Assembly: GCA_020047775.1 (NCBI GenBank)
Contig: JAIFNK010000084.1
Span: 1-8,073 of the forward strand
Direction of reading: 5' to 3'
Source of the DNA: Akkermansia sp.
GTDB lineage: Bacteria; Verrucomicrobiota; Verrucomicrobiia; Verrucomicrobiales; Akkermansiaceae
Length of the DNA: 8,073 nt
The translations under genes were made by a program, and so were the position numbers. Numbering within the stretch: position 1 is the stretch's first letter; every line of letters begins with the position of its first letter. Under the pieces are notes generated by a model. That model did not search any database. It had not been told where the DNA came from and saw only the letters and a list, made by a program, of their open reading frames with translations. Shown here piece by piece: positions 4,954 to 8,073 of the stretch.

Positions 4954-7455
4954 CTAGAAATCCGCGAAGAGGTCCATTTGGGGAGCGTTGGGTTTCGGGA
5001 GGTTGTCCTGGTCTTGGACCATGTTCTTCGCCTTGGGCCCTTGGGTCTTGGCCTCGGGTTTCACGGAGTGGAGTTCGAGGTGGCTCAAGATGGATTTGGC
5101 GCGCTCGACGACGACTTTCGGGAGGCCTGCGAGGCGGGCGACTTGGATGCCGTAACTCTTGTCGGCGGCACCGGGGAGGATCTTGTGGAGGAAGATGATT
5201 TCCTCGTTCCATTCCCTAACGGCGACGTTGTAGTTGGCGACGGCGCTCTTGGTGTTGGCGAGATCGGTGAGCTCGTGGTAGTGGGTGGCGAAGAGGGTGC
5301 GGCAGCCGATGGTGTCGTGTAGGTGCTCGGCGACGGCCCAGGCGATGGAGAGTCCGTCGAAGGTGGCGGTGCCTCGGCCGATCTCGTCGAGGATGACGAG
5401 CGAGCGGTCGGTGGCGTGGTTGAGGATGAGGGCGGTCTCGCTCATCTCGACCATGAAGGTGGATTGGCCGCGTGATAGATCGTCGGACGCGCCGACGCGG
5501 CAGAAGATGCGATCTACCAGACCGAGCGTGGCGGACTCGGCGGGGACGTAGGCACCGATCTGGGCCATGACGGCGATGAGCGCGATCTGGCGGATGTAGG
5601 TGGATTTACCGGCCATGTTGGGGCCGGTGAGGATTTGCAGGCGGGCGGTGTCGGGATCGAGCTCGGTGTCGTTGGGGACGAATTTGACGTCGGTGAGCGT
5701 TTGCTCGAGCACGGGGTGGCGGCCGTTGGTGACGAAGAAGCCGTTGCCGGTGGTGAGGACCGGGCGGCAGTGGCGGTGGTATTGCGCGACTTCGGATAGA
5801 GCGCAGAGCACGTCGATTTCCGCAACGGCGGCGGCGGTTTCCTGGAGCGTGGGCAGGTGGGTGACGACGCGGGCGCGGAGTTCGAGGAAGAGTTCGTTTT
5901 CGAGCTGCTTGGAGCGTTCTTCGGCACCGAGCACTTTGTTTTCCATCTCCTTGAGCGCGGGGGTGATGTAGCGCTCGGCGTTGGACATGGTTTGCTTGCG
6001 CGTGTAGTCGTCGGGGACTTTCGCTAGATGGCTGGTGGTGATCTCGATGAAGTAGCCGAAGACGTTGTTGAATTTGATTTTCAGCGAGTCGATGCCGGTG
6101 CGTTTGCGTTCGTCTTCCTGGAGGCGGGCGATCCAGTCCTTGCCGCCGCGGGAGGCGTCGCGTAGTTCGTCGAGCGCGGGCGACCAACCGTCGCGGATGA
6201 CGCCGCCGTCGCGGAGGTGGGCGGGCGGCTCGTCGGTGAGTGCCTGGGAGAGCATTTCCGTGAGTTCGTGGAACTCGTGGAGATGATTGACGATTGATGA
6301 TTGTTGATTTTTGATTTTTGATTGGAAGAGGGAAGAGAAGTCCTGCTTGAGCGCGGGGATGTGGGAGAGGGAGATGGAGAGCGATTGGAGATCGCGGGCG
6401 TTGCCGGAGCCCTGCGAGAGGCGGGAGGTGGTGCGCTCGATGTCGCGGATGCCTTTGAGGGCGTCGCGGCATTTCGAGAGCAGGAAGGGTTCCGCTAGAA
6501 ACGAGGCGATGAGATCCTGCCGGGCGGTGAGCGCGCTGAGGTCGCGCAGCGGGTGGAGGATCCAGTCGCGGAGGAGGCGCGCGCCCATTGGGGTGGCGGT
6601 GCGGTCGAGCACGCCTAGCAGGGTGTGGGCTTTTCCGGAACGGGAATCTACCAGATCGAGGTTGCGCTGGGAGGCGGCGTCGATGAGGACGTGGTCGGCG
6701 CTTTCCCTAACGTGCGGCGGGTGGAGGTGGGTGCAGTTTCTCCGCAGCTGGTGGATGAGGTAGTGGAGGACCGCGCCGCCGGCACCGCTGGCGGCGTGGA
6801 GGCTCGCGCAGCCGAAGCCGTCGAGGGAATGGACGTTGAAATGGTCCTTGAGGAGCTGGTTCGCGTGCTCGGGCAGGAAGGTGTAGCCTTCGTAAATCAG
6901 GCAGTTGGCGAGTTTTCCAAACTCTGCGGTTTGGTGGTCCGGGATGAGCAGCTCGGACGGGGAGATGCGGGCGAGCTCGTCTTCCAGCAGTCCGAGGTCG
7001 GCGAACTCGGCGATGGTGAACTCGCCGGTGGTGTGGTCGATGCAGGCGAGGCCGGCGGATTTTCCGTGGCGGCAGACGGCGGCGAGGTAGTTCGGGCGCT
7101 GGTTGTCGAGCAGTGCGTCGTCGTCGATGGAGCCGGGGGTGAGGATGCGGGCGATCTCGCGGGAGACGAGTTTGCCGGCGACGGGCTCGGAGGTCTGCTC
7201 GGCGATGGCGACACGTTTTCCGGCCTTGAGCAGGCGGGCGATGTAGCCTTGCGCCGCGTGGTAGGGGACGCCGCACATCGGGGTGCCGCCGCGCTTGGTG
7301 AGGGCGACGTTCATGATCGGCGAGGCGGCTTTCGCGTCGTCGAAGAACATTTCGTAAAAGTCGCCGAGGCGGTAAAACAGGATGATGTCGGCAGGCAATG
7401 ACCGGCGCATGGCTTGGTATTGGGCCATCATGGGGGTCAGCGCGGGTTCGGACAT
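4954..7455 (-). CDS. mutS: DNA mismatch repair protein MutS
   Basis: This 833-residue ATPase recognises mispaired and looped DNA and recruits MutL in post-replicative mismatch repair. The mismatch-reading Phe and Glu of the F-x-E motif are F33 and E35 (GDFYEMF). The connector, core-lever and clamp regions follow, including PP-(5)-GGVI and RTGIDSLKIKFNNVFGYF. The ATPase domain has Walker A GPNMAGKS at 611-618, Walker B with D690 and E691 in LVILDEIGRGTATFDG, and the ATHYHEL switch near 722. A helix-turn-helix dimer region (YGIQVARLAGLP) and a C-terminal QMDLF, a likely beta-clamp-binding motif, complete it. The start is ATG 7455 (MSEPALTPMMAQY), which matches family N-termini; the frame stays open to 7854, but that stretch is antisense to vapBC. 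There is no evident ribosome binding site. Residues about 378-391 are encoded by an AT-rich heptanucleotide repeat. Confidence 0.97.
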   Translation of the reverse strand: MSEPALTPMMAQYQAMRRSLPADIILFYRLGDFYEMFFDDAKAASPIMNVALTKRGGTPMCGVPYHAAQGYIARLLKAGKRVAIAEQTSEPVAGKLVSREIARILTPGSIDDDALLDNQRPNYLAAVCRHGKSAGLACIDHTTGEFTIAEFADLGLLEDELARISPSELLIPDHQTAEFGKLANCLIYEGYTFLPEHANQLLKDHFNVHSLDGFGCASLHAASGAGGAVLHYLIHQLRRNCTHLHPPHVRESADHVLIDAASQRNLDLVDSRSGKAHTLLGVLDRTATPMGARLLRDWILHPLRDLSALTARQDLIASFLAEPFLLSKCRDALKGIRDIERTTSRLSQGSGNARDLQSLSISLSHIPALKQDFSSLFQSKIKNQQSSIVNHLHEFHELTEMLSQALTDEPPAHLRDGGVIRDGWSPALDELRDASRGGKDWIARLQEDERKRTGIDSLKIKFNNVFGYFIEITTSHLAKVPDDYTRKQTMSNAERYITPALKEMENKVLGAEERSKQLENELFLELRARVVTHLPTLQETAAAVAEIDVLCALSEVAQYHRHCRPVLTTGNGFFVTNGRHPVLEQTLTDVKFVPNDTELDPDTARLQILTGPNMAGKSTYIRQIALIAVMAQIGAYVPAESATLGLVDRIFCRVGASDDLSRGQSTFMVEMSETALILNHATDRSLVILDEIGRGTATFDGLSIAWAVAEHLHDTIGCRTLFATHYHELTDLANTKSAVANYNVAVREWNEEIIFLHKILPGAADKSYGIQVARLAGLPKVVVERAKSILSHLELHSVKPEAKTQGPKAKNMVQDQDNLPKPNAPQMDLFADF
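6285..6326. repeat. Heptanucleotide tandem repeat inside mutS
   Basis: Six consecutive 7-base units of the form GATTNNN are present: GATTGAC, GATTGAT, GATTGTT, GATTTTT, GATTTTT and GATTGGA. Positions 6306-6323 are an uninterrupted 7-base periodicity. The block is far more AT-rich than the rest of mutS and encodes the polar stretch SKIKNQQSSIVNH in a variable part of the core domain. Because seven is not a multiple of three, a change of one or two units breaks the mutS frame. It resembles the heptamer STRR repeats described in cyanobacteria. Confidence 0.85.
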
Positions 7456-7540
7456 GGGCGGAGAGTGGCGGGGAGGTTTGGAAGAATCAAGAAGGGAGGA
7501 AATTTCGGGAAAGGGAGAAAATACTGGATATTGCGGGCGG

Positions 7541-7563
7541 CATGCCATACTCAGTATGGCATG
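7541..7563. promoter_or_regulatory. Perfect palindrome overlapping the vapB start, probable VapBC operator
   Basis: CATGCCATAC (7541-7550) and GTATGGCATG (7554-7563) are perfect 10-bp arms around TCA. The last three bases are the vapB ATG. It lies in the gap between divergent mutS and vapB. VapBC complexes repress their own operon by binding palindromes near the promoter, so autoregulation is the expected role; a bound complex could also block translation initiation if the hairpin forms in RNA. An effect on mutS, 86 bases away, is possible but unsupported. Confidence 0.65.
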
Positions 7564-7827
7564 AAAATGACCATGCACATTGATGAGGATTTGCTGAAGC
7601 GAGTCATGGATGAATACGGCTACGAAAGTAAGACGGAAACTGTCGAAATGGCGCTGCGTGAGCTGGATCGCAAGTCGCGGTTCCGCCGTTTCGGAACCGA
7701 GGGCTTGGGCCTGACTTCCGAGGAATGGAAAGACGCGGTTTTCCCCGGCTACGATCCCAAAAACCTGTCGGTGTATGATCCCCTGAGCAGCAAAGTCGCG
7801 GAAGAACCCACGAACCATGGAAAGTGA
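7561..7827 (+). CDS. vapB: VapB-type antitoxin (DUF2191-like)
   Basis: This 88-residue protein is the antitoxin of a type II pair. Residues 3-39 (TMHIDEDLLKRVMDEYGYESKTETVEMALRELDRKSR) form a strand and two helices typical of a ribbon-helix-helix DNA-binding domain in the DUF2191/VapB group. The rest (EEWKDAVFPGYDPKNLSVYDP and a polar tail) is the flexible part that wraps the toxin. Three in-frame ATGs (7561, 7567, 7573) could start it. I chose 7561, although the palindrome covers it and no ribosome binding site precedes any of them, so a leaderless or very short leader is likely. The stop lies 11 bases inside vapC, implying coupled translation. It is divergent from mutS. Confidence 0.85.
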   Translation: MKMTMHIDEDLLKRVMDEYGYESKTETVEMALRELDRKSRFRRFGTEGLGLTSEEWKDAVFPGYDPKNLSVYDPLSSKVAEEPTNHGK

Positions 7828-8073
7828 GGTCCTGGTCGATAGCAATGTCTTCATCGACCTGATGAAGCACCGCGGCGACCCGGCTCCGTGGCTTTACCGC
7901 TGGGCCGGGATTCGCAATCTCGCGGTCTGCGGGATGGTGCGGGTGGAGGTGCTTCGCGGGGTGAAGTCACCGAAGGCTTACCGGAAGCTCAATGACTTCA
8001 TGGACGTGATGGTCAATATCCCGGCCTCCAACCGGCTTTGGGATGAGGCTGCCACCCTTGCTTGGAAGCTGGA
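7817..8073 (+). CDS. vapC: VapC-type PIN-domain ribonuclease toxin, 3' end missing
   Basis: The first 85 residues are visible from ATG 7817 to the window end. VLVDSNVFIDLMK holds the first PIN acidic residue (D8), and MVRVEVLRG holds the second (E44); the later Asp residues of the active site would lie beyond the window. PIN-domain VapC toxins are magnesium-dependent endoribonucleases that cut tRNA or rRNA and are held inactive by VapB. The start overlaps the end of vapB by 11 bases, typical of this operon type. No frameshift is seen in the visible part. Intactness and exact subfamily cannot be judged. Confidence 0.88.
   Translation, partial: MESEVLVDSNVFIDLMKHRGDPAPWLYRWAGIRNLAVCGMVRVEVLRGVKSPKAYRKLNDFMDVMVNIPASNRLWDEAATLAWKL

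Noticed and set aside
6625..7401. Plus-strand open frame of 258 codons
   Set aside because: It is antisense to conserved mutS coding sequence, very rich in G, V, E and A, with no domain.
7456..7854. Upstream extension of the mutS frame by 133 residues
   Set aside because: It is antisense to vapB and part of vapC, has no MutS similarity, and the family N-terminus begins at the ATG at 7455.

Overview
The window is a piece of a GC-rich bacterial chromosome. Several features together suggest a Verrucomicrobia-like organism, for example a Luteolibacter or Haloferula relative: weak or absent Shine-Dalgarno sequences, a GYF/DUF4190/pseudopilin hybrid protein, and an operator in front of a DinD-like gene that fits the Verrucomicrobia LexA motif as I remember it. 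This placement is inference; no rRNA or other phylogenetic marker was analysed.

Layout from left to right. (1) The 3' part of bioA (+), a biotin-synthesis aminotransferase. (2) A 170-bp, strongly palindromic MITE-like element that begins at the bioA stop codon. (3) On the minus strand, a membrane protein joining a GYF_2 domain, DUF4190 helices and a pseudopilin-like C-terminus, and then a small P-loop kinase-like protein. (4) A compact hicBA toxin-antitoxin pair (+) with an inverted repeat upstream. (5) An unrecognised membrane-anchored protein (+). It is tail to tail with a Bro-N/DinD-like gene (-), which has a recognisable promoter, a LexA-box-like operator and an 18-bp palindrome. (6) A short spacer with two related palindromes. 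(7) The complete mismatch-repair gene mutS (-). (8) Divergent from mutS, a vapBC toxin-antitoxin operon (+) whose operator-like palindrome includes the vapB start codon; vapC runs off the window.

BioA and MutS are housekeeping genes. Most of the rest between 965 and 4950 is accessory in character. The genes do not form one pathway. The most testable ideas are SOS control of the DinD-like gene, and a heptanucleotide repeat of six GATTNNN units inside the mutS reading frame. Gain or loss of one such unit would shift the frame and could switch mismatch repair off and on.
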